NCBI GenBank assembly: GCA_021324185.1
Contig: JAJPJN010000126.1
Location: 1 to 48,742, forward strand
Origin: Terriglobia bacterium
Lineage (GTDB): Bacteria; Acidobacteriota; Terriglobia; Bryobacterales; Bryobacteraceae
Direction of reading: 5' to 3'
Length of the DNA: 48,742 bases
This document shows, in pieces, positions 1 through 8,407 of the stretch. Under the pieces are notes generated by a model that did not search any database, was not told where the DNA came from, and was given only the letters and a program-made list of their open reading frames with translations. The position numbers were made by a program, and so were the translations under genes. Numbering within the stretch: position 1 is the stretch's first letter; each line of letters opens with the position of its first letter.

Positions 1-2
1 AA

Positions 3-2474
3 ATAAAGTCAAGCCGCCCGCTCCCGGTTTGCGAGCTGCCGGATGTGAGCCCCGCAGCCTTCACGGATCTCCGCTCCTATGCAGACCGGTTGCGGCTGGA
101 ACTCGCGCAAAATACGCCCACGCCTCGCTCGATGAAGCCGGACGATCTGGCTCAGTTAGGTGCAGTGAGCACTGCCCTCGCCTCGGACCCCAGCGACCTC
201 ACTGCGCTTGTTGCTCGCGCCGTAGCGCTGGAACGTGTCGGGCTTCTGGCCGAAGCCGCGACCACCTACGAACAGATTGCATCGCGCATCCCTGCTGCTC
301 AATGGAGCGCAGCCAAAGCTCGGGGAGTTATCGCAGACGCGGTTCGCCCCGGCGCTGCTGGCGGAAGAGTATTCGGCGTAGTTGTCGGCATTTCTCATTA
401 CGATCATCTTGAGAGCCAATATCAGCTCCAGTATGCCGACGAAGACGCAAAAGCCTTCTATAGTTATGTCACCAGCCCGCGCGGGGGTGCACTCAACCAA
501 AATGTCACCCTACTACTGAATGAAAAGGCAACCAAGAGCGCTGTCCGAACCGCAATCGCAAACGTTTTTGCACAAGCGACGGCAAAAGACACCGTCGACA
601 TTTTCATGGCCGGGCACGGCGTTGCCATGGATGGCGGCGAAAATGGCGGAGCTTACATCCTGACGTCCGATGCCGATCTGGAAGATCTGGCTACTACGGC
701 TGTTCCCATGGCTTATCTCCAGGATCTGCTCGATCGCCAACCGGCGCCTCAGCAGGTCCGGCTATTTGTAGATGCCTGCTATGCCGGCAAAATCGGCGAC
801 ATTCCAAACAAGAATCTGAATTCAGATATCGCAAAAGTTGTACAGCAAGCCCATCCCGCTACGGAAGTGTTCGCGCTTCTGGCGAGCCGCGAACGGGAGC
901 CCTCGCTCGAGTACGGCAATTATAAGCACGGCGCTTTCAGTTATTTCCTGCTGCGCGGGCTGAACACGAAGGAAGCTACTGACAATGCAGGCGCGATTAC
1001 GGTTGACGACCTCATCGAATACGTTCGGAATGGCGTGCGTTTTGCTACCAGTAAAAAACAGAATCCCGAAAGCCGCGGAAACTTTCGCGACAGCGATGAA
1101 ATTGCAAATTTGACGCTTCCTGGCATACCTTTCGCTGCACCTTCGGGAACTCCGGAAAGCTGCGGAGCACGTAGCATCATTGTCCCCCGAAGCGCAATCC
1201 CGGCGCAGCCGCCGGAAGCTGCCGATGCGTTTGAGGCAGCGCTGGCAAACGGGAAGATTCTGCCCGGTGTTCCCGGCGGCGCGTTCGACATCCTCATGAA
1301 GACTCCGGGCGATTTGCAGAAAAAACACCGGCTGCTGATCGCCTTAGAAGATGCCGGACAGCAGATTTTACTCGTTTACCTGCGCGGTGAAGCAGTACCG
1401 CAGGTCCGCGCGGATTTTGACCGCGGCGAGCAATACTTCGATGCCGCCAACACACTGCTCCCTGGCGATCCGTTCATCGAGAGCCGCCGCCAATTCTTTC
1501 GCGGGCGGAAACTGATTTTCGATCGCAAATATCCGCAGGCGATCGAGGCGTTTGAAACCGCAGTGCGTCTGGACCCCAAGGGCCCCTACACCTATAACGG
1601 CTTAGGAATCGCCTATCTGGAAACTGGCGCCTTCGACCGTGCCATCGCAGCGTTTCGGGATGCCGTGCAATTAGCGCCGTATTGGATATACGCGCATCAC
1701 AATTTGGCGTTGGCGCTGACGGAAACCGGCCGTTATGCCGAGGCGATCAAGACATATGAAGCCGCACTGGATCTGCAGCCGCACTATGCGTATGTGCCGT
1801 ATAATTTCGGGCTCCTTTTGGAGCGCCTCAACCAGCCCGCAAAAGCCAGGGAACAATGGCGGGAGGCTCTCGAGCGAGCTCCGGACATGGCCCGCGCCTG
1901 GAACGCAATCGGGCTTTCATTTTATCTGGAGGGCCGCCTGGATCAGAGTCACAGAGCGTACGACACCGCTCTGGGCCTGGCGAAGAATCAAACGGACCGT
2001 CTCGCTATCCGCCATGACATGGCGCTGCTCATGATGGCGCGTCACAATCCTCAGCAGGCGATTGCGCTTTGGCGGGATAATCTGGCCGAAAAGAGCGATG
2101 ACATTCCTACTCTCATCGGGTTAGCAGAAGCCCTGGCGAATGAGGACCAATTGAGTGCTGCGCTTGATGTATTGTCAATGCTGGTCGATAAAAAGCGCGG
2201 CTACATCGGCGCGCGCCTGGAATACGCCAAACTTTTGGAAAAAGCTGGAAAGAGCAACGAGGCGGAGGCCCAATTACGAGCCGGCTTGGGCTATGAGCCT
2301 GAGAATCCGGAGCTTTGCGAGAGCTTGGCCGATTTGCTTGCCGTCCAGGGCGGGGCCACAAATCGTTCCGAAGCGCTCGACCTATATCAACGCGCGCTTC
2401 AGCATACCGGTTCACACGGCAAACAAAGCCGCATCCAGCGAAAAATCAAGCTAGTGAGGCAAAAGGCTGCGTAG
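3..2474 (+). CDS. Caspase-like (peptidase C14) domain protein with TPR repeats, 5' end probably cut
   Basis: A metacaspase/caspase-fold protease domain is followed by TPR repeats. Counting from a GTG at 45, the caspase-like domain covers about residues 107-290. The His of the catalytic dyad is in MAGHG (H191) and the Cys in VDACYAGK (C245). At least four to six TPR units follow from about residue 490, for example at AIEAFETAVRLDP and AIAAFRDAVQLAP. The frame is open to the left edge of the window with no stop and no visible signal peptide, so the true start is probably upstream and GTG 45 is only a fallback. Bacterial caspase-TPR proteins are usually linked to protein-protein signalling or regulated proteolysis; the substrate here is unknown. 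The tat genes follow 53 bp downstream. Both catalytic residues are present, so it should be active. Confidence 0.88.
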   Translation: MKSSRPLPVCELPDVSPAAFTDLRSYADRLRLELAQNTPTPRSMKPDDLAQLGAVSTALASDPSDLTALVARAVALERVGLLAEAATTYEQIASRIPAAQWSAAKARGVIADAVRPGAAGGRVFGVVVGISHYDHLESQYQLQYADEDAKAFYSYVTSPRGGALNQNVTLLLNEKATKSAVRTAIANVFAQATAKDTVDIFMAGHGVAMDGGENGGAYILTSDADLEDLATTAVPMAYLQDLLDRQPAPQQVRLFVDACYAGKIGDIPNKNLNSDIAKVVQQAHPATEVFALLASREREPSLEYGNYKHGAFSYFLLRGLNTKEATDNAGAITVDDLIEYVRNGVRFATSKKQNPESRGNFRDSDEIANLTLPGIPFAAPSGTPESCGARSIIVPRSAIPAQPPEAADAFEAALANGKILPGVPGGAFDILMKTPGDLQKKHRLLIALEDAGQQILLVYLRGEAVPQVRADFDRGEQYFDAANTLLPGDPFIESRRQFFRGRKLIFDRKYPQAIEAFETAVRLDPKGPYTYNGLGIAYLETGAFDRAIAAFRDAVQLAPYWIYAHHNLALALTETGRYAEAIKTYEAALDLQPHYAYVPYNFGLLLERLNQPAKAREQWREALERAPDMARAWNAIGLSFYLEGRLDQSHRAYDTALGLAKNQTDRLAIRHDMALLMMARHNPQQAIALWRDNLAEKSDDIPTLIGLAEALANEDQLSAALDVLSMLVDKKRGYIGARLEYAKLLEKAGKSNEAEAQLRAGLGYEPENPELCESLADLLAVQGGATNRSEALDLYQRALQHTGSHGKQSRIQRKIKLVRQKAA

Positions 2475-2527
2475 CCGTTCTGGGCTATGATGAAGTCGGA
2501 ATCACTGTAAAGAAGTAGAGGAGTCAA

Positions 2528-3034
2528 ATGGGACCAGTAGGCGTGCCGGAGATGTTCGCGATCTTTGTCATCGCCCTTCTTCTATTTGGCCCCAAGAAGC
2601 TGCCTGAGCTGGGCCGCACGCTCGGCAAGGCGTTGAGCGAGTTCCGGCGAGCGAAGAACGAATTAAAGGGCACTTTTGAATCGCATTTGCGAGAACTGGA
2701 GCGCGAAGCGAACGTGTCCGAGGTTTCTTCCGGTTCCTCATCTAGCCACAACTCCCATTACAGTTATCCGTACGAAGATTACAACCAGTACAATCCGGAG
2801 TCGCCCGACTACACGAACCCGGCGCCCGTAGGGGGTACAGAGGAGCACCGCGCCGCTTTGCCTACGGCTCAAGAGACATCGCATGTTGAACACGCACCCT
2901 CAGAACAACAGCCGGCCCCGCCTGCCGAGCCTGTATCGGGAACAATCGCGCGCTCGAACGGTGCGCGGCCTCTAGATGAACACGGAGCCCCCAACGATCC
3001 TTCTGTCCCGGCGCGAGAGGAACATCCGGTTTAA
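2528..3034 (+). CDS. Twin-arginine translocase subunit, TatA/TatB family
   Basis: This is a small Tat export component. A single N-terminal membrane helix (about residues 8-22) is followed by the family motif FGPKKLPELGR and an amphipathic helix. A long polar tail, rich in Ser, Pro, Glu and Gln, brings it to 168 residues, longer than typical TatA. A Glu at position 8 just before the helix resembles TatB of E. coli, where TatA has Gln, so TatB is slightly favoured. A clear Shine-Dalgarno sequence (GAGGAG) lies just before the ATG. tatC starts 12 bp after its stop, so the pair should be co-transcribed and form the receptor complex in the inner membrane. Whether it works as TatA, TatB or both cannot be settled here. 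Confidence 0.93.
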   Translation: MGPVGVPEMFAIFVIALLLFGPKKLPELGRTLGKALSEFRRAKNELKGTFESHLRELEREANVSEVSSGSSSSHNSHYSYPYEDYNQYNPESPDYTNPAPVGGTEEHRAALPTAQETSHVEHAPSEQQPAPPAEPVSGTIARSNGARPLDEHGAPNDPSVPAREEHPV

Positions 3035-3046
3035 TGCCGGTTTCTA

Positions 3047-4183
3047 ATGCCTGACGGATTTGAGGAGCAAGGCGCTCCCGAAGTAGATAACGCGTCATCA
3101 CAACCGGAGGCCGGCTCTGCCGGACGGAACGGCGTGCCGGTGCAATTGGAAACCGCTGCCGTATACAACAGTTCTTCCGAGCCCTATGGCGGCACACCGC
3201 CGACCCAGCCTGTAAAACCACAACCGCTCGCCAAACGCACGCCGCCTCCTAACCCACCACCTCCACCACCGCCCCCCTCTGATGAGGGTGAAGAGGACGA
3301 AGAAGAGAGAGGCATGCTGCGCATGTCTTTCATGGAGCATTTGGAGGAACTGCGCACGCGGATTATTCGCGCGTTGATGGGCCTGGTGGTTGCCTTTGTT
3401 CTCTGCATCGGCTTTTGCAAGGATTTATGGGACATCGTTTCCGCGCCCGCCGTAACAGCTCTGCAAAATCTTGGGGTCCATCCGCCCAATCTGGCAGTTT
3501 TGACGCCGATGGAAAACTTCAACGTTATCTACATCAAGCTGCCGCTGCTGTGTTCCATATTTGTGGCATCTCCGTGGGTGCTGTATCAGGTTTGGGCATT
3601 CATTTCGCCGGGGCTTTATAAGCGCGAGAAACGGTGGGCTGTTCCGTTCATTGCCTCAACTGCCGGATTATTCATTGCAGGCGGTTTGTTCGCCTATTTC
3701 GTTGCATTTCGTTATGGGCTGCAATTTCTGCTCGGCATCGGCTTGGACGTTCACGTCACGCCAGTGGTATCAATTAGCGAGTATTTCAATCTCTTTGTAA
3801 ACGTGACGCTCGGCGTAGGTCTCGTTTTCGAGATGCCAGTGATCATCTTTTTCCTGACGCTGCTGCGTCTCGCCTCACCAGCCTTTCTGTTACGCCATAG
3901 CCGTTACGCGATTCTCGCAATCACCATCATTGCGGCCATTGTCACGCCGACTCCGGACATCTTCAACATGATGTTGTTTGCAGTACCCATGGTGCTGCTG
4001 TTCTTTGTGGGTGTATTTGCGAGTTATCTGCTCGTACTAAGGCGGGAGAACCGCAAGTTCCCCTGGCGCCTTGTCATTCTCGTTATTTTTGCTTTGATTC
4101 TTTTAGCGGGCGGCGTAGTGGCGGTGTTGTTCTATCGCTACCATTACCACTTCGTTCAGAAGTGGCCTTTTTTCATGAAGTGA
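3047..4183 (+). CDS. tatC: Sec-independent translocase TatC with acidic/proline-rich N-terminal extension
   Basis: TatC is the polytopic core of the Tat translocase and recognises twin-arginine signal peptides. The conserved N-terminal signature FMEHLEELRTRI lies at about residues 95-107 and six membrane helices follow, with the usual TatC core length of about 250 residues. The ORF has roughly 90 extra residues in front, ending in a run of prolines and an acidic patch (DEGEEDEEE). The ATG at 3047 sits 12 bp after the preceding tat gene but has no close ribosome-binding site. An internal ATG at 3314, preceded by an A/G-rich stretch, would give a standard-length TatC, so the start is uncertain. 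The stop overlaps the convergent kinase gene by 11 bp. Confidence 0.95.
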   Translation: MPDGFEEQGAPEVDNASSQPEAGSAGRNGVPVQLETAAVYNSSSEPYGGTPPTQPVKPQPLAKRTPPPNPPPPPPPPSDEGEEDEEERGMLRMSFMEHLEELRTRIIRALMGLVVAFVLCIGFCKDLWDIVSAPAVTALQNLGVHPPNLAVLTPMENFNVIYIKLPLLCSIFVASPWVLYQVWAFISPGLYKREKRWAVPFIASTAGLFIAGGLFAYFVAFRYGLQFLLGIGLDVHVTPVVSISEYFNLFVNVTLGVGLVFEMPVIIFFLTLLRLASPAFLLRHSRYAILAITIIAAIVTPTPDIFNMMLFAVPMVLLFFVGVFASYLLVLRRENRKFPWRLVILVIFALILLAGGVVAVLFYRYHYHFVQKWPFFMK

Positions 4184-4937
4184 GCTTCCAGTGCTCCGGG
4201 CGTGCGCGCCACAATGCCGCTCCGCCCAGTAACCCGTCTTCGTTCGGCACGCGAGTAACATGCGCGGGCAAGCCAAACGTAATATGTGCTGCGTTCCCTC
4301 CGCCAATATACAAATGATCGTAATTGAACAGTGATTCTAATTGCGGTATCGCTTTTTCAAGTAGCCTGTTCCATTTCTTGCGGCCATGTCTCTCGATGCC
4401 TTGCTTCCCGAAATCGTCTTCATAAGTTTTACCTTTTCGCCAAGGATGGTGAGCTAGTTCGAGTCCGGGCACGAGAATCCCGTTAATGAACAAAGAAGAA
4501 CCGAACCCGGTCCCTAAGGTGATGACCAGTTCGAGACCTTTTCCATGAATCGCTCCAAAGCCTTGCACAGCGGCGTCATTGGCCACGCGCACCGGTCTCT
4601 TCCAGCGCCTCATCAGCACCTTCTCGAGTTCGAAGCCAACCCATTTCGGATGAAGATTGTGCGCCGTCAGAGTAGCCCCTTTTTTTACTACGCCGGGGAA
4701 GCCCACTGACACGCGATCAAATTGACCGAGATTGTTTTTCATGGCATCGAGCAGCTTCAGAATGGCTGCAGGCGTCGCCGGCCGTGGGGTCGCGGCGCGC
4801 TGGCGCTCACCAATCGGCTTCCCGCTTGAATCCAGCAGCAATGCTTTGATGCCGGTTCCACCAATGTCAACGGCTAAGGTGATTTCGTTTCCCTGACCTG
4901 CGGGCATCCGGTTTGCAGGCCTCTGGTTTGCAGGCAT
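4173..4937 (-). CDS. ppgK: ROK-family kinase, likely polyphosphate glucokinase
   Basis: A sugar kinase of the ROK/hexokinase fold, closest in pattern to polyphosphate glucokinase, which phosphorylates glucose from polyphosphate or ATP in the cytoplasm. The phosphate-binding motif DIGGTG is at residues 24-29. NDAAVQGFGA and TLGTGFGSSLF supply the sugar and phosphate loops, and IGGGNAAH plus GLLGGAALW complete the C-terminal half. At 254 residues it matches the family length. The usual ROK zinc-binding cysteine motif is absent, as in PpgK. I chose the ATG at 4937; the frame stays open to 5030, and an ATG at 4907 is also possible because the N-terminus is a small repeat (MPANQRPANRMPAGQ). Substrate choice is inferred. 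It converges on tatC with an 11-bp overlap. Confidence 0.85.
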   Translation of the reverse strand: MPANQRPANRMPAGQGNEITLAVDIGGTGIKALLLDSSGKPIGERQRAATPRPATPAAILKLLDAMKNNLGQFDRVSVGFPGVVKKGATLTAHNLHPKWVGFELEKVLMRRWKRPVRVANDAAVQGFGAIHGKGLELVITLGTGFGSSLFINGILVPGLELAHHPWRKGKTYEDDFGKQGIERHGRKKWNRLLEKAIPQLESLFNYDHLYIGGGNAAHITFGLPAHVTRVPNEDGLLGGAALWRARPEHWKLTS

Positions 4938-5254
4938 AACGATAATGTAGCGGATAACACGCTTTGAGCAGTAGATCTCTAATGCGCACGTAGGATCTAC
5001 GGCTGAAAATCTTATCGAAACGTCGTGCAACTTGTACTTTTTGCATCCTTCGAAAGCTGGCTCACGTCACAAAAGTGTTGATACTTCGTGCATTTAGCAC
5101 CTTTGGCAAGTGAAGTGCTCCACTATCAAGTGATAACAGCGCTTGCGCTGAGAACAAGGTTGCCAGGTCAGCAACCTGAGATCCACACAGAACTGGAGGC
5201 GTTGAGACGCCCAGGCGCTGTGATGAACAATTCAGGCTTGGAGGAGTTTAAGTA
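4938..5254. other. Intergenic region with structured leader upstream of the LPHTG protein gene
   Basis: This 317-bp divergent region separates ppgK (-) from the LPHTG surface protein (+). Its right half carries three consecutive inverted repeats: CAGCGC-TT-GCGCTG at 5137-5150, AGGTTGC-N7-GCAACCT at 5157-5177 and GGCGT-TGAG-ACGCC at 5198-5211. A good Shine-Dalgarno (GGAGGAG) precedes the ATG at 5255. I see no convincing sigma-70 promoter; TTGGCA near 5104 has only a weak partner (TATCAA). The hairpins would lie in the mRNA leader if transcription starts upstream of them. Confidence 0.5.
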
Positions 5255-5956
5255 ATGAGTTCGAAATTTCGTAACTTTTCTGTCGCGGCTTTAGCCGTTA
5301 CCGGCATCGCGCTGATCGGGACTTCTTTTGTTCCGAAGGCGCATGCTGATGAATGGGACAAGATGACGATTGTTACCGTGCATGAGCCCATCATTGCTGG
5401 TAACAAAGTACTTGATCCCGGTACTTACGTTTGGAAGTTACTGGATTCCCAGTCGGATCGCCACATCGTACAGATCTTCGACAAAGACCAGCAGCATCTT
5501 CAAACCACAATTCTCGCAATCCCCAACTATCGGTTGCAGCCGACTGGCCACACGCAGTTCGCGTTTTGGGAAACGCCGGCCGGTGTGCCGAAAGCTGTAA
5601 AGGATTGGTTTTATCCTGGCGACAACTACGGCCAGGAGTTTCCGTATCCCAAGAAACTTGTCGCGCAGCTAGCATCGGCAGCCCCGGTACCGGTTCCGAA
5701 CAACTATCGTGAACCTGAGCCCGTTCCAGCGCCTCAACCCGAAGCGCAGCCTGCCCCGGCGCCTCAACCGGAAACGCAGCCTGCTCCACAACCGGCACCC
5801 GAACCTCAGCCCGCCCCGGTCCCGCAGGCACAGCCGGCTCCTGTTCAGCCGAAAACCCTGCCTCATACCGGCAGTTTCAATCCGCTCATTGGGTTGATCG
5901 GCTTGATGTCGCTTAGCTCTGCGGGCCTTCTTGCCTTGGCGACGCGGCGATCGTAA
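5255..5956 (+). CDS. Secreted protein with C-terminal LPxTG-type sortase sorting signal (LPHTG)
   Basis: A 233-residue exported protein. It has a Sec signal peptide (basic start, hydrophobic stretch about 9-25, likely cleavage after AHA at 31) and a conserved domain at about 35-135 with motifs DPGTYVWKL, HIVQIF, ILAIPNYRL and FYPGDNYGQEF. I recognise this pattern from acidobacterial proteins but it has no functional name. A Pro/Ala/Glu/Gln-rich linker covers about 143-200. The end is a textbook sorting signal: LPHTG (202-206), a hydrophobic helix (210-228) and the basic tail RRS. A class D-like sortase is encoded two genes downstream and is the obvious partner. The start is fixed by GGAGGAG eight bases upstream. 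A strong terminator follows, so it may be made in larger amounts than its neighbours. Confidence 0.9.
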   Translation: MSSKFRNFSVAALAVTGIALIGTSFVPKAHADEWDKMTIVTVHEPIIAGNKVLDPGTYVWKLLDSQSDRHIVQIFDKDQQHLQTTILAIPNYRLQPTGHTQFAFWETPAGVPKAVKDWFYPGDNYGQEFPYPKKLVAQLASAAPVPVPNNYREPEPVPAPQPEAQPAPAPQPETQPAPQPAPEPQPAPVPQAQPAPVQPKTLPHTGSFNPLIGLIGLMSLSSAGLLALATRRS

Positions 5957-5994
5957 TTATTGCGCATAGCCGGACAGCGTTCGGCAATGAGGCG

Positions 5995-6029
5995 ACGCTT
6001 GGACGGCATGGCTGTCCAGGCGTTTTTTT
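5995..6029 (+). terminator. Rho-independent terminator after the LPHTG protein gene
   Basis: A 10-bp stem (ACGCTTGGAC with GTCCAGGCGT, one G-T pair) with a 9-base loop is followed directly by seven T. It lies 39 bp after the stop codon and separates the LPHTG gene from the VWA and sortase genes. Confidence 0.88.
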
Positions 6030-6083
6030 AATTAAGATGTGAGAAGTTGGACCAGGCAATAGACTGAGCGGCCGAAATGGATT

Positions 6084-7082
6084 ATGAGCCTACGTAATCT
6101 CCTGCTGCGTTGTGCTTTTCTCGGAACGATTGCCGCCGGATCGCCAATTCTATTAGCCTCGTTTCCGCATGCCAGCCAGGCGGCTGCGGACAAGGGCACA
6201 ACCAAGCAGGGCGTCTTCACTATTTCCGATAATGTGGATTTGGTCCTGCTCGACGTAAGTGTCAGGAATCCGAAGGGCGGCTTTGTAACTGGTTTACAGA
6301 AAGATAATTTCAAGGTATTCGAAGATGGCCGGCGGCGTCCAATCACGGAGTTCGCCAGCATCGATGCTCCCGTCAGCATTGGCCTTGTCGTAGATAACAG
6401 CGGGAGCATGGCGAGTAAGAAAGCGGAGGTTACTATGGCAGGGTTGTCATTCGCCAGGCAAAGTAATCCTTCCGATGAGTTCTTTGTTGTCAATTTCAAC
6501 AACTCCGTGGTTCGGGGCTTACCGCCGCGCACGATGTTCACCGACGACCTGCAACAACTGCGGGCCGCACTGGACTACAGCCAGGCGGTGGGGCAGACGG
6601 CTTTGTACGATGCAATCGCTTATTCGCTCAAACATCTCGAATATGCGCATCACGAAAAGCGGACTCTGATTGTGGTAAGCGACGGCGGCGACAACGTGAG
6701 TAAGACGACCCTACCGGAATTAATGAAGATGATAGAAGCGTCACGGGCTACCGTCTATACCGTCGGACTGTATGACCCTGGTGACCCGGATGCAAATCCG
6801 AACGTGATGCGCAAAATTGCGGCTGTGAGTGGTGGCGAATTTTTCCAGCCGGAGAAGCTCGACGATATCCTGCCGGTGTTCAATAAAATCTCTAAAGAGA
6901 TTCGAAACTCATACACAATCGGCTATATCCCGGATGAGATCACCGATCATAATGTCGTCCGCCACGTCAAAGTATTGGCGGCTCAGAACGACCACCGCCT
7001 GATCGTGCATACGCGGACCACCTATATCACCACGCCACTTTCTGACTTGATGGCCCGGCAAGCTCAGCCGCCGGATCAATAA
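6084..7082 (+). CDS. Secreted VWA-domain protein (acidobacterial VWFA-related type)
   Basis: A 332-residue exported protein with an N-terminal signal sequence (about residues 1-36). A short beta-rich segment (VDLVLLDVSVRNPKGGFVTG) precedes a von Willebrand A domain at about 95-290. The metal-ion-dependent adhesion site is intact: D104, S106 and S108 in VVDNSGSM, with VSDGGDN later. This layout is typical of the large 'VWFA-related Acidobacterial domain' family, whose role is not established; VWA domains usually mediate metal-dependent protein binding outside the cytoplasm. It lies between the LPHTG protein and the sortase but carries no sorting motif itself (C-terminus AQPPDQ). The sortase gene starts 17 bp after its stop, so these two are probably co-transcribed. 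Confidence 0.9.
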   Translation: MSLRNLLLRCAFLGTIAAGSPILLASFPHASQAAADKGTTKQGVFTISDNVDLVLLDVSVRNPKGGFVTGLQKDNFKVFEDGRRRPITEFASIDAPVSIGLVVDNSGSMASKKAEVTMAGLSFARQSNPSDEFFVVNFNNSVVRGLPPRTMFTDDLQQLRAALDYSQAVGQTALYDAIAYSLKHLEYAHHEKRTLIVVSDGGDNVSKTTLPELMKMIEASRATVYTVGLYDPGDPDANPNVMRKIAAVSGGEFFQPEKLDDILPVFNKISKEIRNSYTIGYIPDEITDHNVVRHVKVLAAQNDHRLIVHTRTTYITTPLSDLMARQAQPPDQ

Positions 7083-7099
7083 AACGCACGTTAGCCCAT

Positions 7100-8182
7100 A
7101 TGAACGATCCACGAGCACCTTACATTGTCCGGCCAGCGCCACCGCCAAACTTCAATAAGCCGGGATTACATTCCCACAACCTGAACCGCCGGAAAGGCCC
7201 AGTGAAAAGGGCGTTAGGGAAGTTGCAGCGGTTGCAACTGGCACTGGTGCTGTTCGGAATCGCTGCGCTCGGCTACTACGGCTACACGCTATCCGATCAG
7301 TACATTTATCAGGCGTATCAAAACTGGGCCTTCGATCAGGAGATCGCAGGACGAACCTATGTCACATTTGGAGATTACCTTCGCGAGCGAACGCCCTTAG
7401 GGGCGCTTTTAGGCCGCAGCCCTGTGCCTGCAGCTACTGCGCCGCAAACCGAATCCAAACCGGAGGTAAATCAGCCGCCGCGTCCCGCTGAAGGCGCCGT
7501 CTTGGGCCGCGTATCCATCGCGCGTTTACACGTAGCGGCTATTATTCGGGAAGGCGTAGACGCGAAGGTGTTGAGTGTAGCGGTCGGCCATGTCCCCTCC
7601 ACGGCGCTGCCTGGACAACCCGGCAACTTCGCCATTGCCGCGCATCGCGACACACTGTTTCGTGCCTTGAAGGATATCGACCGCGGCGATCTCGTCAGTG
7701 TGGAGACGCCGAATGCCACTTACTCGTACAAAGTAGTTGCTACTAAAATCGTCCAGCCCACGGATGTAAGCGTGCTCCAATCAGACGGAGGTGGGCTTAT
7801 TCCGCACGTTCGGCTCGTGAGCAGCGACGGCCAGCCGCACCGATTATTGACTATGATTACTTGCTATCCGTTCTATTATGTGGGCTCAGCGCCGAAGCGC
7901 TTTATCGTAGAAGCGGAATTAGTGAGCGGTACTGGCATGAACCATCCGGAACTTGAGCAGATCAGCGACACAACGCCGCCGCCACCGTCATCATCGACGC
8001 CAACACTTGCAAGCCGCGCCAAGCACCGCAAACCAGTTCTGCAAGCTCAGTTGGCACGGCCGCACAGCGCGCGCGGTGTTTCCCATACAGCCAATCTCCA
8101 TCCCGCATCGGCGAGGCAGGGCCGTGAGCCCGAAGGGCAGAAGAAGAAGAGCTTTTGGCGCCGTATTTTCCGCGTAGCCTGA
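7100..8182 (+). CDS. Class D-like sortase with long basic C-terminal extension
   Basis: Sortases are membrane transpeptidases that cut LPxTG-type motifs and attach the protein to a surface nucleophile. This 360-residue protein has a Pro-rich cytoplasmic N-terminus, one membrane helix (about 46-64) and a sortase domain at about 134-277. The catalytic residues are present: H182 (AAHRDTLFR), C255 (TMITCYPF) and R267 (APKRFIVEAE). HRDTLFR and the TxTCYPF-like motif match class D most closely. About 80 extra residues follow the domain, first Pro/Ser/Thr-rich, then strongly basic, ending KKKSFWRRIFRVA, which is unusual. The LPHTG protein at 5255-5956 is the likely substrate. The anchor point in a diderm envelope is unknown. 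Confidence 0.92.
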   Translation: MNDPRAPYIVRPAPPPNFNKPGLHSHNLNRRKGPVKRALGKLQRLQLALVLFGIAALGYYGYTLSDQYIYQAYQNWAFDQEIAGRTYVTFGDYLRERTPLGALLGRSPVPAATAPQTESKPEVNQPPRPAEGAVLGRVSIARLHVAAIIREGVDAKVLSVAVGHVPSTALPGQPGNFAIAAHRDTLFRALKDIDRGDLVSVETPNATYSYKVVATKIVQPTDVSVLQSDGGGLIPHVRLVSSDGQPHRLLTMITCYPFYYVGSAPKRFIVEAELVSGTGMNHPELEQISDTTPPPPSSSTPTLASRAKHRKPVLQAQLARPHSARGVSHTANLHPASARQGREPEGQKKKSFWRRIFRVA

Positions 8183-8231
8183 TTCGCCGGCAGATTTGCA
8201 ACATCTTGATATACTTGCGTTTGGACGCCCC

Positions 8232-8305
8232 TGGGAGGTCGTCTAATGGTAAGACTGCAGACTCTGGATCTGCGTATCGGGGTTCGAGTCCCTGCCTCCC
8301 AGCCA
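8232..8305 (+). tRNA. tRNA-Gln (anticodon CTG)
   Basis: A 74-nt tRNA including an encoded 3' CCA. The acceptor stem TGGGAGG (8232-8238) pairs with CCTCCCA (8295-8301); the discriminator is G and CCA ends at 8305. The anticodon stem GCAGA/TCTGC encloses the loop CTCTGGA, giving anticodon CTG for glutamine CAG codons. The T arm contains TTCGAGT. A TATACT hexamer 16 bases upstream of the 5' end may be the -10 box, without a clear -35. Confidence 0.97.
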
Positions 8306-8407
8306 TTGATTCCAAAGTCCTTGAGTCATGATCTGAGTGGTTGCACGTATTGGAACGAAACACTCCTAAAAACTCCTGAACCTCCGTATCGGTGTCCTAA
8401 TTCCCGC

